A stretch of 64,000 nt of DNA, taken from Apodospora peruviana. Taxonomy: Eukaryota > Ascomycota > Sordariomycetes > Sordariales > Lasiosphaeriaceae. The stretch spans positions 4,650,001 through 4,714,000 of the forward strand of contig JAUEDM010000002.1 in NCBI GenBank assembly GCA_033439685.1. The letters are read 5' to 3'. How positions within the stretch are numbered: the first letter of the stretch is position 1; every line of letters begins with the position of its first letter. Below the pieces are notes generated by a model. The model was not told the DNA's origin. It ran no database searches and saw nothing but the letters and a program-made list of their open reading frames with translations. The position numbers and the translations under genes were made by a program. Below, in pieces: positions 11,089 through 22,118 of the stretch.

Positions 11089-12151
11089 AAAAATAAGACT
11101 CAGCAACACTTGATAGGGCCGAGGGCAAGCCAGACCATGCTCTCGTCGGCCGTTCCGCAATATCACGTTTACACAACTGCCCGCCAGCCAGCCAGCAAGT
11201 TTTACTGGTAGTATTATTGGCGAGTTGTCTAGGTATTGACTAGGCCGGGAAGTAGTGACCATCTGGGTGTACTCACCCGCATCTTCAATCTCGAAATATT
11301 GAGCACGACTAGACTAGACATTGCGCAAAAACCAATAGCGTCTCACGCCCGTCGGGAAAATACCCAATCGACTACGTATATATTGTCGATTATGATCGTA
11401 CCGGTCAGCTCAGTTGGCTAGGGAGCCGTCAGTACAATATCACATATTGGAATTGATGGACAAAGACCGACAGACACATTGATGGCGTGTTGTGCTGGGG
11501 CAGACGACTGGGAAGCGCAGCTCGATGACGATGGAATGTGATGCCGTGCATAACACGGCAAAGCAGATAAAAAGGGCCTCGGAGCTTTCGCTCCTAAGAA
11601 ATGAAATATAAACCACATAAATGACGGCAGCGGATCTTGCTGATTCAGCGCGGATCTGTCTATGGTTCCCGGTACGGGTTTCTTTATGTTATGCCCGAAA
11701 CTGCTGGTGCGCGATGCGCAACTCATAATCCCGGACTGGATTCCCCTAATGCACCTTAAGGGCCGACCACTATTTACGGCAGAGCCCGATCTTCCGGGTT
11801 CCGACCAGGAGATCGTCCCCAGGGTCTCTGCAGGGCTGGCTGCGATTCGTTCGCGTGGGGGGGCGCATTGCATTGGCGAAGCAAAAGCGCACGTCACCCG
11901 ATCAATGCGCCCATCGGCCATCCTGGCATTGGCGTTCCAGCGCCACCACTTTATTCCAGGGTAAAATTCCAGGCCAACCCCCCGCCCAGGCAGTCCCAAC
12001 GGTCAGAGCCGCCCGTCATTCCTTCTCACAGTCGCAAACCAGATCTTCTGGCTACTCGTCATCCGAATTCCAAAGGATGCACAACCCAAACTTCACCCAT
12101 AAACTTTCTCAACACAGAATACACGACGACGGGAGAGAGGGCGACAAACGA
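11089..12151. other. Intergenic region csl4 to sec2-like gene
   Basis: About 1.06 kb between genes in the same direction, with the csl4 3' UTR and the promoter and leader of the next gene. The reading frame of the downstream gene is open back to about 11855, but the residues it adds (MGGRIALAKQKRTSP...) look non-coding. No other gene is supported. Confidence 0.55.
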
Positions 12152-13045
12152 ATGATGACAACGACAACCACCACGACGGCGATGACAATCGGCGGCGGCA
12201 AAAGCGATGGAAGCGCAACACATGTTCTCACCACGGCGCCCTGTTGCCCGAAATGCGGCTCCGATCTGGGACTGCCCGCCTTCGAAGAGACGCAGGCCGC
12301 GCTACTGGACGCGCACAACAAGATCAACGATCTCCAGGCCCAGGTGCGCCTGCTCAACCAGAAGGCGTCGGCCGCCGTCGACCGCTGGGCCGACTACGAG
12401 GACGAACTAGCAAAAGTGCGGTCCCAACTCGACTCACAGCAGCAGCAACAACAACAATCTCCTCCGCAAATTACCACCCCGCTAGCGACCCCATCGCCAG
12501 CGCGCTCCTCTTTTCTTCCCGCTGGCGCCGCAACTCGGCTTTCGGCCTTTTTATCTCCTCGAATTTCCGGTACCAAATCTCCCTCACCAGCAACACCACC
12601 ACCACCACCATCCGTCAATGGTCTAGGAAGTCCATTCTACCCTTTTAGTCCGGCCATTCCGCTGTCCCCAACGCCGTCGACCGACGACCTTATGGAGGCG
12701 CTGTCCCGGGAACAGGCGCTCCGACTGGAGGCGGAGGGCCGGCTGAGCGATACCTCTCGGGAAGTGGAGGAGCTTAGTGTGACACTGTTTGAGCAGGCCA
12801 ACGAGATGGTTGCCAACGAAAGAAGAGCGCGGGCGAAGCTGGAGGAGCGGGTCGAGACGCTGGAGAAGAGGGACCACGACAAAAAAAAACGGTTGGAAAG
12901 GTTGGAGAGTGCTATGGGGCGGATTGAGAGGGTTCGGACGTTGCTGGGGCAGGTTGAGACTACCAGTACGGCTGCCCCTACGGGTGCGGGTGCTGGTGAT
13001 TCAGGGAGGCGTGAACATAGAGGCGAGAGGGGAACTGCTAATTAA
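12152..13045 (+). CDS. Sec2/Rabin8-type Rab GEF domain protein
   Basis: A single exon of 297 residues from ATG 12152 (a second ATG is the next codon). After a Thr-rich start there is a CxxC pair (CCPKCG, about residues 31-36), then a first coiled coil (about 45-90). A Ser/Pro/Gln-rich linker follows, and then a highly charged coiled coil from about 180 to 265 with the Sec2-like core EVEELSVTLFEQANEMVANERRARAKLEERVETLE. Sec2-family coiled coils exchange GDP on Sec4/Rab8 at secretory vesicles and so act in polar exocytosis. The protein is shorter than yeast Sec2 (about 760 residues), lacking a long C-terminal tail, so it may be a Sec2-domain paralogue. An ATG at 12077 would add 25 residues. Confidence 0.8.
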   Translation: MMTTTTTTTAMTIGGGKSDGSATHVLTTAPCCPKCGSDLGLPAFEETQAALLDAHNKINDLQAQVRLLNQKASAAVDRWADYEDELAKVRSQLDSQQQQQQQSPPQITTPLATPSPARSSFLPAGAATRLSAFLSPRISGTKSPSPATPPPPPSVNGLGSPFYPFSPAIPLSPTPSTDDLMEALSREQALRLEAEGRLSDTSREVEELSVTLFEQANEMVANERRARAKLEERVETLEKRDHDKKKRLERLESAMGRIERVRTLLGQVETTSTAAPTGAGAGDSGRREHRGERGTAN

Positions 13046-13434
13046 TGGTGGTGAAAAGAGGGATAAACAGCCACGGATATTTAAACGACAGTTACGACAT
13101 ATGAAAGAACGCCCAAGTTGTCTCTCTTTGAGAAGGAGAAAGGAGGAAGGTTTCTGGACGAAAACAGTCGGGTGGATTGAATGGTTAACCGAAGGGATGG
13201 ATATATGGATATATGGCTATATGGAACTGGTCGTATATTGGACATTGAGAGGGATGGATATAGAAAGCCCGATCCATCTTTTTTTTTCTCGGGCGGAAAG
13301 GACAAATGATGGCTTTCACGGGATTAAATGGAGGAGGATTACGGATATGGCTGACAGGCAAATGGTACTTTTTGGGGATGGGATGGATGGAATAGGATAG
13401 GAGAGATGAATACAAGAGTAATGATGTTCGAATT
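13046..13434. other. Convergent 3' intergenic region
   Basis: 389 bp between the stop of the Sec2-like gene and the stop of the FAD oxidoreductase gene. It contains an imperfect ATGGATAT-type tandem stretch near 13195-13225 and a T tract at 13277-13286. No gene. Confidence 0.6.
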
Positions 13435-15205
13435 CTACGGGCTGCTTCCACTACTGTACAGGCCTGCGTTCTCACCCGCCCTTTTCCCCGAAAACACACA
13501 GTCGGCCAACGAGAGCCCCGTGACGTAGTTATTCGAGCAGATCCCAACAGCATTTCTTCCGGCGGCATACAAGCCCGGTATCGTCTCGCCGTCGCCGTTG
13601 GCTTCCTTGAGTACCACGCCCGACGCGCCATCGACACGAAGACCACCCAGAGTTATCGCCGGAACGAGCAGTATCCCACTGTCTTTCACAGATATATCGA
13701 TACCATAAAAGGGCGCAGCCACGATGGGAGACCGATAGTCGAGTTTCCGTTCCGGGTCGGGCTGTTTGTTGGTGATGGCGTCGTTGTACGCCTTGATGGT
13801 CTCGTACATTGTGCCTGGAGCAATATCGAAGCTGCGGGCGAGATCTTTTAGGGTCTCGGCCTTCTTGTGGCCGAAATGGATCAGGTAGCGGACGAGGGTC
13901 TTCCAGAGCCCATGGGTCTGGTCGGTTAGGGTATCCTTGACCTTGTTCCACTGGGCAGAGTCGAGGATGAGGTATCCTTTTCCGCCGGCATGGGTGATCA
14001 TGCTGCCGCAGATGGTGGCCCCGTATTTATCTTCGGCTGCGATTCGCTCTCCGCTGGGAGACACGATGACACCTTCAAGAAAGGCCTGCGGGGCGTATAT
14101 GAACCTCCAGGCGCTCACTCGGTCGGTGTGTGAGACGGCGGCCCCGACGGACTGGCCGAGCTGGATACCGCTGCCGTCGTCGCCGGCGGTGCCCAGGGTT
14201 GCTAGGCCCACTGCGTTTGGGCATAACTCTCTGATCATGCTTTTGTTCACTGGGACTGCATATCAGAACGGCAGGCACATCATATGATACGTGTGTTTGT
14301 TTGGTGGCGATAGTCAGTAAACTCACTAATAAAGCCGCCAGCTGCCAGGATAACAGCTCGTGATTCCAGAGTCTTCTGCTTTGCGCCTCGTCTCCAGATT
14401 CTGTCGGCAACACTCTCGAGTACTCTGGCCATTGGTCGAAAGCCTTGCTCGTATTCCTTGGCTGTTGCCGAGAACCATCTGTAAAGGAAGGTAGACCACC
14501 GGCCGGCTGACTTGTTCAACGAACGATACCGTACGCCTTTGACCTGACTATCATGTGTGATGAGTGCCTCGACCCGGCTTGCCGGCTCAAACTTGACACC
14601 TAGTTTCAGGGCCGAGTCGAAGAGAGGCTGCCACAGGTTTCTGCCTGTGTACCCCAAGCCGCCTGAGCCCTTGCCGTTGGTACGGTGACCCCTCGGTGCT
14701 GGTGTCGCCAGGCTGGCATAGGGATGCGATTTTTCCTATATGTTTCTCGGTTCACGACGACAGTTCAAACAAGATGGCAACTGTGATAGGTACCAACATT
14801 ACCGGAGAAGAAGAGGCCATATTCGGGTTTTGGGTAGCTCGTCTTGAAGGGACACAGCGGGCCGCCAAACAAAACACCGTAACTCTCGAGCCACTCCATG
14901 CGGGCGACGCTCTCGTCGCAGAATCGGCGGACCGTGGCCTCGTCGGCAGCGTCGCCGACCTCTTCCCGTAAGTAGCGGAACATGTTGTCGGGCGAGTCGA
15001 CGTCTCCGTAGCCGGCTTCGCGCTGATGGCGTGTGCCGCCGCCGGCGTAGACGATGCCGCCCGAGATGGCGGAGGCGCCGCCGCCGTAGGCTCGGTCGAG
15101 CACGACCACGGACGCGCCCTTCTCGGCGGCCGCGATGGCAGCGCAGATGCCTGCCAAGCCGCCGCCCACGACGACAACGTCGGCGGTCGGTGTGGCTGCC
15201 TCCAT
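13435..15205 (-). CDS. FAD-dependent oxidoreductase (FAD_binding_2: fumarate reductase / 3-ketosteroid dehydrogenase type)
   Basis: Three exons on the minus strand (15205-14798, 14735-14327, 14255-13435) with introns of 62 and 71 nt give 545 residues. The N-terminus has a classical dinucleotide fold, VVVVGGGLAGICAAIAAAEKG (about 9-29). The C-terminus has the second FAD motif, YAAGRNAVGICSNNYVTGLSLADCVFSGKRAG. The middle carries the family strings GNEKSHPY, PAPRGHRTNGKGSGGLGYTG and AAGGF. GNEKSHPY appears only when intron 1 uses the uncommon donor GTTGGT; the stronger donor GTAATG a few bases earlier would shift the frame. The family covers soluble fumarate reductases and ketosteroid dehydrogenases; the substrate here is not decidable. 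No obvious targeting signal. Confidence 0.87.
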
Positions 15206-15821
15206 GGTTGGCGCTCCGGGTTGGTTTGAGTTCTGATAATTAGGTACGCGGGAGGATGGGAACGAGTCTCGACCATCTTAGGTGGGAATGTCTGGACTCT
15301 TCTTGTACACTTATTTATCTACCGGAGTCGGTGGTCGTGTCCTGCCAACGGGCCGCTTAACGGCCGCCGGCGTTACACAGCAGGGTAATGGTTGAAGAGT
15401 TGCTCAATGGATCGACCAATGACATGTCATACTTGAATGGACTTGCAGGTTCCCGGGAGATCATCTCGGTGTAGCTTGATGATTGGTTGTTCAACTGTTA
15501 AAATGATCTTATCACGCCATTGATAAAACCAGCGATCTTGACAGAATCCTCTATCCGGAGAGGATTAGTAGCCAAGGTACGGTATTTACAGAAGGCCAGA
15601 AAGAAAACGGAAAACAACACAAGACCAACAGAGAAACCGCCACTCCTGCTACTATTCTCCGTCTGTCCCGCCAGCTACCAAGTATTTTCATCGGTGACTC
15701 CTGATATCGTCCCAGACAATACGTGTTAAGGTATGTTCAACATAAAAGCCTGTGATGTTTCCCCAGCTGGACCAGCAGCGGTACTCATAGTTTGGACAAC
15801 CGAATCTCATAAACATAATGT
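15206..15821. other. Intergenic region
   Basis: 616 bp: the promoter of the FAD oxidoreductase gene (reading left) and the 3' flank of the first secreted protein gene. Only a short non-descript ORF (15520-15729) is present and I do not support it as a gene. Confidence 0.6.
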
Positions 15822-16304
15822 TCATTCTGCTGCTCTACAGTTATACTCCATCACAAAACTCGCATCATCACCACTATAGCTAATGAAACCCGTTCCCCCG
15901 TTCGCCAACTTGACCGTAAACTTCATCTCCTCTGTGCACACAAATGAGTTTAAAGTCTGTACCCGCGGGAATCCGTCGTTATCAAACGCTTTCATCTTGA
16001 AGTACCCCACCGGCACGCCGGCTTGGTCGAACAGTTCGACGTCTGGAGGCGTGTCGGCGTGCTGCAGCACGATCCCTAAATCTTCCTTGACTTTGAAGTA
16101 CAGTGTACACGGCCCCGGACCGCCGGGCACTCCGGAGGGACCGTTGGTGGGAATCTTGAAGGTGAGTTCGAGCGGGGCGGTGTCGGTTACGAGGACGTTG
16201 TTGACGCCACCATCGGGGGATGCGGTGTCGCAGGTCGTGTATGGTGGGAAGGCTGAGACGAGATTGGCGGCGAAAGATGTGAGGAGGAATCTGGATAGAT
16301 GCAT
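15822..16304 (-). CDS. Small secreted protein, paralogue A of a tandem pair (unknown function)
   Basis: A single exon of 160 residues. It begins with a clear signal peptide (MHLSRFLLTSFAANLVSA, likely cut near residue 18), with no other membrane segment. The mature part is a compact beta-rich domain with cysteines at the start, in PCTLYF, in FVCTEE and near the C-terminus (YNC). It shares with the protein at 17555-18082 the strings (L)xFKIP, CxLxF, DVxLFDxxGxPxGYFxMK, CxxxMxFxVxL and GFI. The pattern resembles fungal secreted proteins with a But2-type C-terminal domain, but I cannot confirm this. Role unknown; a cell-surface or secreted effector-like protein is possible. Confidence 0.8.
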   Translation of the reverse strand: MHLSRFLLTSFAANLVSAFPPYTTCDTASPDGGVNNVLVTDTAPLELTFKIPTNGPSGVPGGPGPCTLYFKVKEDLGIVLQHADTPPDVELFDQAGVPVGYFKMKAFDNDGFPRVQTLNSFVCTEEMKFTVKLANGGTGFISYSGDDASFVMEYNCRAAE

Positions 16305-17554
16305 GGCTGCGTGTATCTGTAGTCTGATAAAGAGAGGCGGCTCTGATGGAAGGGGAGGTATTTCAACCTAGCTTCAGATTCGCCGTGATAGTTGGTTGGC
16401 AGGTTCTATGAGATACCAAGTAGACAGTAACAGATGTCAATGAGCATTACTTGTACAGGGAAATGTGGCCGAGGGTCTCGAAGATCATTTAATGGTAAAT
16501 GTGCTCCGTGATAACCGCTACATACGCCTACTCAGACGACCTGGAGGAGCAGATGGCTCAAACAACCTCAAATAAAGCCAACGGTTGCTCCATACGGGAG
16601 GATGATACTTAGTTTACACATCTTCTTGTGTTTGGTAATGAGGGCTGCGTAGCAATCGTTCCAAACGGTTAGCAGCAGCGGCCTAGCTCATTTGGAGTGG
16701 TAAAAGTTAAAGGATCTGGAGTGAAAGGACCTGATATCGGGACCATCATATCGAGAAACATAACCAAATATGTAATCAACACCGGCAGCCACGGAGGGAA
16801 TATGTTAGTTAGCCAGAAGACTAGGCCTAAGCCGCCAGATATAACCCTAAATTGCAGGCGACCCGAAGTTTGCCAAGCTATGTTTTGTTTGATCCTCTGT
16901 CGTCAACCATACCGCGGAGCCAGCCCTACAATAGGTAGTATTATTCTCTTTGGGGGCCGGATGGATGATGAAATGGAATACAGAGAAAGCGAAGCTAAGT
17001 TATCCAACACGGTGGGTGGGATGATCACATAGATATGTGAGCGCTAACAATCCTTCGATGTAGCAGGGTACGGACGAATTAAATCCTTCGATAAGTACCA
17101 TCAAGTGGGTTTGAGAAACTGGGGCGCACAGAATGAACAATGGTATTTGTCGTATCATCAATCTTCGATAAATCAGGCCATGGTAAATATTTGGATGATA
17201 GGTGCCTGGAAATTTTGCCGAAAAGGGGGGGAGTTGTTTAGTAGTCCGGAGAGAAAAGAAGGTGGATGGGGCTCAACCTGCAAATGACTCCCACTCTTAT
17301 ATGACAAGCTGTATCTAAGTGGTGCAGTTGAATTAAAGATCAAGATTGGACGGAACTGAATACAAAAGCCGAAATAAGAAAATAATCAGCATCAGGTAGA
17401 CTGCCTCCGAGTTTGACCGCCAAAGAAACCAAGGGAAGTATTTACAACCCGGATGATGCTGATGGAGTAGCAAACAATTATGCAACCTTCGGTATCGTGA
17501 AGTAAAGGACCAATTCTCTATGTAATTGGATCCAATACTTCCTTGCTTCTTCAT
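16305..17554. other. Intergenic region between the two secreted paralogues
   Basis: 1.25 kb upstream of paralogue A and downstream of paralogue B. It should hold the paralogue A promoter. Only short ORFs without protein-like features are seen. Confidence 0.6.
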
Positions 17555-18082
17555 TTACACACATCCAACCCGCATCTCAAACCTTGACCTAGCACCTATC
17601 CCAATAAATCCGTTCGGTATCTTGTCCACCAACCTGACCTGGAACTGCATGTCCTTCTCGCACGTCCAATGGTTGATCGGCTGCGTCGGCTGACCGATCA
17701 GGTGTCCATCCGTCTCCTTCTTCATGTGGAAGTATCCCTGCGGCTGCCCGCCTGCGTCGAAGAGTTGAACGTCGGACAGAGTGGGGGAGGAGATCGGGAC
17801 CGTGTCGTCCACTGTCTCGTCGCCCAAGTCCAATACAAAAACCAGCTCGCAGATGGTTGGCGTGTTGATGGCCTCGTCGGGGATCTTGAATTCCAGGTTG
17901 AGTACGCCAGAACTGGTCAATGTTCTGTATGGCGTCCATAGTTGGGGTGAGACGGTTTGGCAGGCTCGCGGCAACACTGGGTTCAGGTTGTTGTTGTTGT
18001 TGACTATTTCGTGGGTTGCGGCAGAGACCACGAATGCTCCTCCTCCAGTTAGGGCTCCGAGAAGGATTGCGGAGAGCTGCAT
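17555..18082 (-). CDS. Small secreted protein, paralogue B of a tandem pair (unknown function)
   Basis: A single exon of 175 residues from ATG 18082, chosen because it starts a good signal peptide (MQLSAILLGALTGGGAFVVSA). The frame is open for a further 164 codons upstream (to 18574), but that part has no domain and would bury the signal peptide. After the signal there is a short Asn run (NNNNN). The single domain then matches paralogue A: LEFKIP, CELVF, DVQLFDAGGQPQGYFHMK, CEKDMQFQVRL, GFIGI and a C-terminal MRVGC. Five cysteines remain after the signal peptide. Same strand and about 1.25 kb from A, so the pair probably arose by tandem duplication. Function not known. Confidence 0.8.
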   Translation of the reverse strand: MQLSAILLGALTGGGAFVVSAATHEIVNNNNNLNPVLPRACQTVSPQLWTPYRTLTSSGVLNLEFKIPDEAINTPTICELVFVLDLGDETVDDTVPISSPTLSDVQLFDAGGQPQGYFHMKKETDGHLIGQPTQPINHWTCEKDMQFQVRLVDKIPNGFIGIGARSRFEMRVGCV

Positions 18083-19456
18083 GGCCCTTTTTATTTGGCT
18101 GGTTCTCTCGTGTTCTGGAGTCAAGGAGGGAGGTAGATGACAGTGAGAGATGAGCTTGATAGTGTCGATGTTGTGAACAAAAGGACGAGTATTTCGTTGA
18201 TCAAGGGAATAATACCCCCCAGACTTACTTAGACCAAGCAAGAGAAACTCCAAAGTATTAAAGCCCGTTGGTGATTTAATACATACCTTTGTAGAAAGAG
18301 GAATGTCGAGGATTTCCTTTCCTCCGACGTTTTCCCCTTCTAGCTGGTCTTGACGAAGCCCTCGGATACGCATCTTCACCAGTGCGATCGAGGCTTCCAC
18401 TAGGTGAGTGTGACCACAACGACAGACGGGTGCTGTGTAAAGCGATCGACCATGGAAGCATCTAGAGAGCAGCATACTTTTTCTCCAAGAACCATGACCC
18501 CTATACGTCCACAGTTGAGTACTCAGCACCTGGCCAGCAAGACAAACCCAATAAACACATGAAAAATCAAGCAATTGATAGTGTCCTACTCTATTGATCG
18601 GAACTTATACTCATCTCCGTTTTTTGATGTCGAAAGATGGGATTGTGGAAACCCGTCTTCCAATCCCACAAGTCTCTCAGTGTGCCTGTACCCAAGCGGC
18701 TATAGCTTCCTATAACAGTTTCGAGATCGAAAGGTTTTTGTTTCGGCGAGCGATCCTTAATTGATTATGTCAGAAAGATAATTTAATACTTTCTTTGTAG
18801 TCGCTCGGTCTCGCCGTTATGGACGGCTTCATGGTAGGTCTGAGACCGGGAGGATTTCCGGATGGATGAGGCGCTTATCAGAGAAAACAGCCAGCAATGA
18901 CTCGTTGGATCTTTGCCGGTTTGATCCTGCCTGTCGCCGTGCTCCTCCGGGATTTTGCTCATTTTCAGTGCGAGGTTCGCTGCCGTGGGCAAAACTTTTA
19001 ATATGAGATCAATGGACAATGTTCGGGGAGAAAGAAGTTGCTCGTGTGACATGCATGTAGCACAGCAAGCAGCCTTGCACGTGGATAATGTGATTCATAC
19101 ATAGCAAGTGAGTAATGTGAGCACAGGGCACAGCATGTAATAAGGCTGCATTATCCAGAATATATATACCTTGAAATACTGTTAAACATACCTAGGCATC
19201 TGAATGCTATAATACCATTTCCCGCAGTCCAGCCCAATTGATATAATAAACCCATAATAAATAACCGTCCCTTGCTACCTAACTATGCATGGCCTGTTTC
19301 CGTATCACTAGGTATTTTCCCTGAACCCAACATCCCTTACCCGATGAAGGCAACCGCCCCGGAACCCTATAAGCAATGAAGATGAAATAGAAAGCAAAAT
19401 ACCCTCCCTAGGTACGGTAGGTAGGTAGTCATAACCCATAGTACACTTCATCACAA
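18083..19456. other. Intergenic region
   Basis: 1.4 kb containing the promoter side of secreted paralogue B and the 3' flank of the GH3 gene. It is AT-rich toward 19100-19450, with a TAGGTA-rich stretch near 19404-19429. No gene is supported. Confidence 0.6.
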
Positions 19457-22118
19457 TTACACCGTAACCTTCCCCACGAGCGGCAAGTCCCTACTACTCC
19501 CGCCCACAAATACACCATACTCGCCCCTCTCCAGACTCCAGCTCTGCCGCTCAACATCCCAGATGCTCAGGTCTCGTCTCGTTAGTTGAAACTCGACCCT
19601 CGCCGTCTGCGTGGCGTTGATAAACGGCTTCTCAAACCCCCTGAGCTGCCTCACCGGCGTCAGTCCTTCAGCAGATGACGAAGAAGGTAACTGGACATAA
19701 AGCTGCGCGACCTCGGCCCCATCCACCTCCCCGGTATTTGTGACGTCGGCGCTCACCGTGACCAGCACATCCCACAGATCCTTCTGCCCGCCCTCGACTA
19801 TCTCTCCAGAGGGAAACTGCGCAAACTCTGTCATCTCCGATTTCTGCACAGTCAGGTTGCCGTAGCTAAAAGTGCTATAGCTCAGCCCGAAGCCGAACTC
19901 GTACCGCGGCGTGATATTCCTGGCGTCAAAGTGCCGATAATCAATAAACACCCCCTCGGTAAAATTGCTCTGCGGAAACCGCTTGTACTTGCCGGTAGGC
20001 AAGTCCGGCCCGACGACCGGATATTCCGACTCCTTCTTGGCAATGGTATACGGTAGCTTGCCACTGGGGTTCGCTTTCCCGTACAGAATCGACACGAGCG
20101 CCTTGCCGGACGCCTCGCCGGGCAGGTGCGCGAAAATCAGCGCGGTAACGTTGGGGTGGTCGACGAATCCGTCGACCAGCCGGATGCCCGCATTGTGCAA
20201 GACGACGATTGTGTTGGCGCACTGGTCGGCGACGTGCTTGATCAGGTTATCCGTGTACGCGTCCTGCGTTCCCGGGCGGTCGGCGCCCTCGGTGGCGTAG
20301 GCGTTGCCGAACACGATGCAGGCGTCCGACATGGGGTTGACGTTGGGTTCGCCCGCCACAAAATCCCAAAAGAGGGCGGTGCCGTCGTCGTAGGCCTGCG
20401 CGACCATGGCGTCGAAGGGCGAAACGGTCAGCGACTGCGAGGTCGCGCCGGACCCGCCGCCCGAGTAGATTGTGCCGTTGACGGCAAGGGGGTCTGTTCC
20501 TGTGCTGTAGGTACCGCCGTTGAAGAAACCCGCAGTGAACTCGGTGAAGTTGGACGAGGAGACACCAAAGGTCCAGGGCGACAAGAGGCCGCCGGGTTGA
20601 TTCTGATCGGGGTTCTTGGCGGAGTAGCCGAACAGGGAGAGGAGCTTGGGTTCTTTGAGCGGGAGGGCGTTGTTGGTGTTTTTGACAAGGACGTGGCCCT
20701 CGACTGCGCCGTCGAGCAACGTTGAGCGGAAGGTCGAGTTACGCGCGTCGACGATGGTGTGTGGCTTGTTCATGTCGTCAGGCATGCCGATGCCTGGCTT
20801 GGGGAAGTCCTTGTTCTGGCCCATCTGGTACCAAGCAGCCATCGTCCTCAGCGCCATGTCATCAATCCGACTCTCAGGTACCGATCCGTTGGCAACCGCC
20901 TCTGTGAGTTTCGGTCCCCAGAGACCGATGCCAGGCATGGTCATGTCCATGCCAGCCAGAGCTGTCGCAACGCCTGCGTGCTGGGCAAGCCAGTCGGAGA
21001 CCACAAAGCCCTGGAAGCCCAACTCCGACTTTAGAAGTCCGTTGAGAATCTTGCTGTTGGCGCAGCCGTACGAGTTGTTGACCCGATTATACGAACACAT
21101 GATGTTTCCGGTGCCTGCGTGGACGGCGTCTTGGAACGGCCAAAGATAGAGTTCATGCATCGTCCTGTCGTCGATGTTAGACGACACGGATTCGACATCG
21201 CCGAACGGGTTCCGGTTCGTCTCCTGCTCGTTGCCGATGAAATGCTTGGTACTGGTAATGACACCAACACCCTGAATAGCAGTAATCGTCTCAAATGCCA
21301 AAGATCCCGTCAAATAGGGGTCGACAGAGAAGCCCTCCCAGTTCCGCCCGCTCAGAACCACCCTCCCAACGGGCCCAACCACAGGCCCCAGCAGCACATT
21401 CACGCCCTTGGTCCTGAACTCGCCGCCCATGCCTTCGCCCCTCTCCCTCGCGAGCGCCTTGTTCCAGCTGGCACCGACATGGATCCCACTCGGCCAGGAG
21501 CTGACGAAATCGGTGTTGCGCAACCCGTTGCCAGCGTCGCTGAGACACAAGCCGGTAAAGTTGACCCGCCCGATGGCAGGGATAACACCAGAGCAGCCGT
21601 TCCTCGATACTGCCGTGCCAGAGGTGAGTTTTAGTTTTTCCGCCAGTGTCATGCTGGACACCAAGGTCTGCGCCTTTTTGAATGCCTCGGCCCAGGTTCC
21701 GGTGCCTGCCATGCTTGCTGTTTTCGTACCGTTAGCATATCTCTTCCCTCATCTCAAAGATAAACTTACGCGAAGGATAAACAGCCGGCGACTCGCCATA
21801 GAAATGTTCATCGCTCGTGATCGCGTCCGCAGCGGTCCCGTCACCACCACCATCCGCACCGCCGTCGTGGTGGTTCTTGGGCAGAGCGGCCAGACCGGCC
21901 AACCCGCCACCAATGATGAGCAGAATCACGATGACGGTAATAACCTTTCCACGCCGGCTTCTCAGAAACGGCACTTTTCGCGTGAGCCATGAACCCCCTT
22001 GTTGCCCTGCTGCTGTGGTGGTCGCGCCGGCGGTTTTTCCGTTCCTTGCGGTCTCGTGGAGAGGCACGGCGGCCGCGGCCGATTCATCCTCCTGCTCCTC
22101 TTTGAAGCTTCTCGCCAT
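19457..22118 (-). CDS. GH3 beta-glucosidase, type II membrane-anchored
   Basis: Two exons on the minus strand, 22118-21770 and 21717-19457, with a 52-nt intron (21718-21769), give 869 residues. The short N-terminal cytosolic part (about 50 residues) is followed by a basic stretch and a single transmembrane helix (VITVIVILLIIGGGLAGLAAL, about 59-79), then a Gly/Asp linker. The GH3 catalytic (alpha/beta)8 domain follows (TSTKHFIGNEQE; GFQGFVVSDW with the nucleophile Asp at about 358), then the alpha/beta sandwich and the fibronectin-III-like C-terminal domain. GH3 enzymes release glucose from cellobiose and other beta-glucosides. This one would face the periplasm while held in the membrane, like the anchored GH3 group of aspergilli. 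Splicing gives the linker YPSPSMAGTGTW. Confidence 0.93.
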
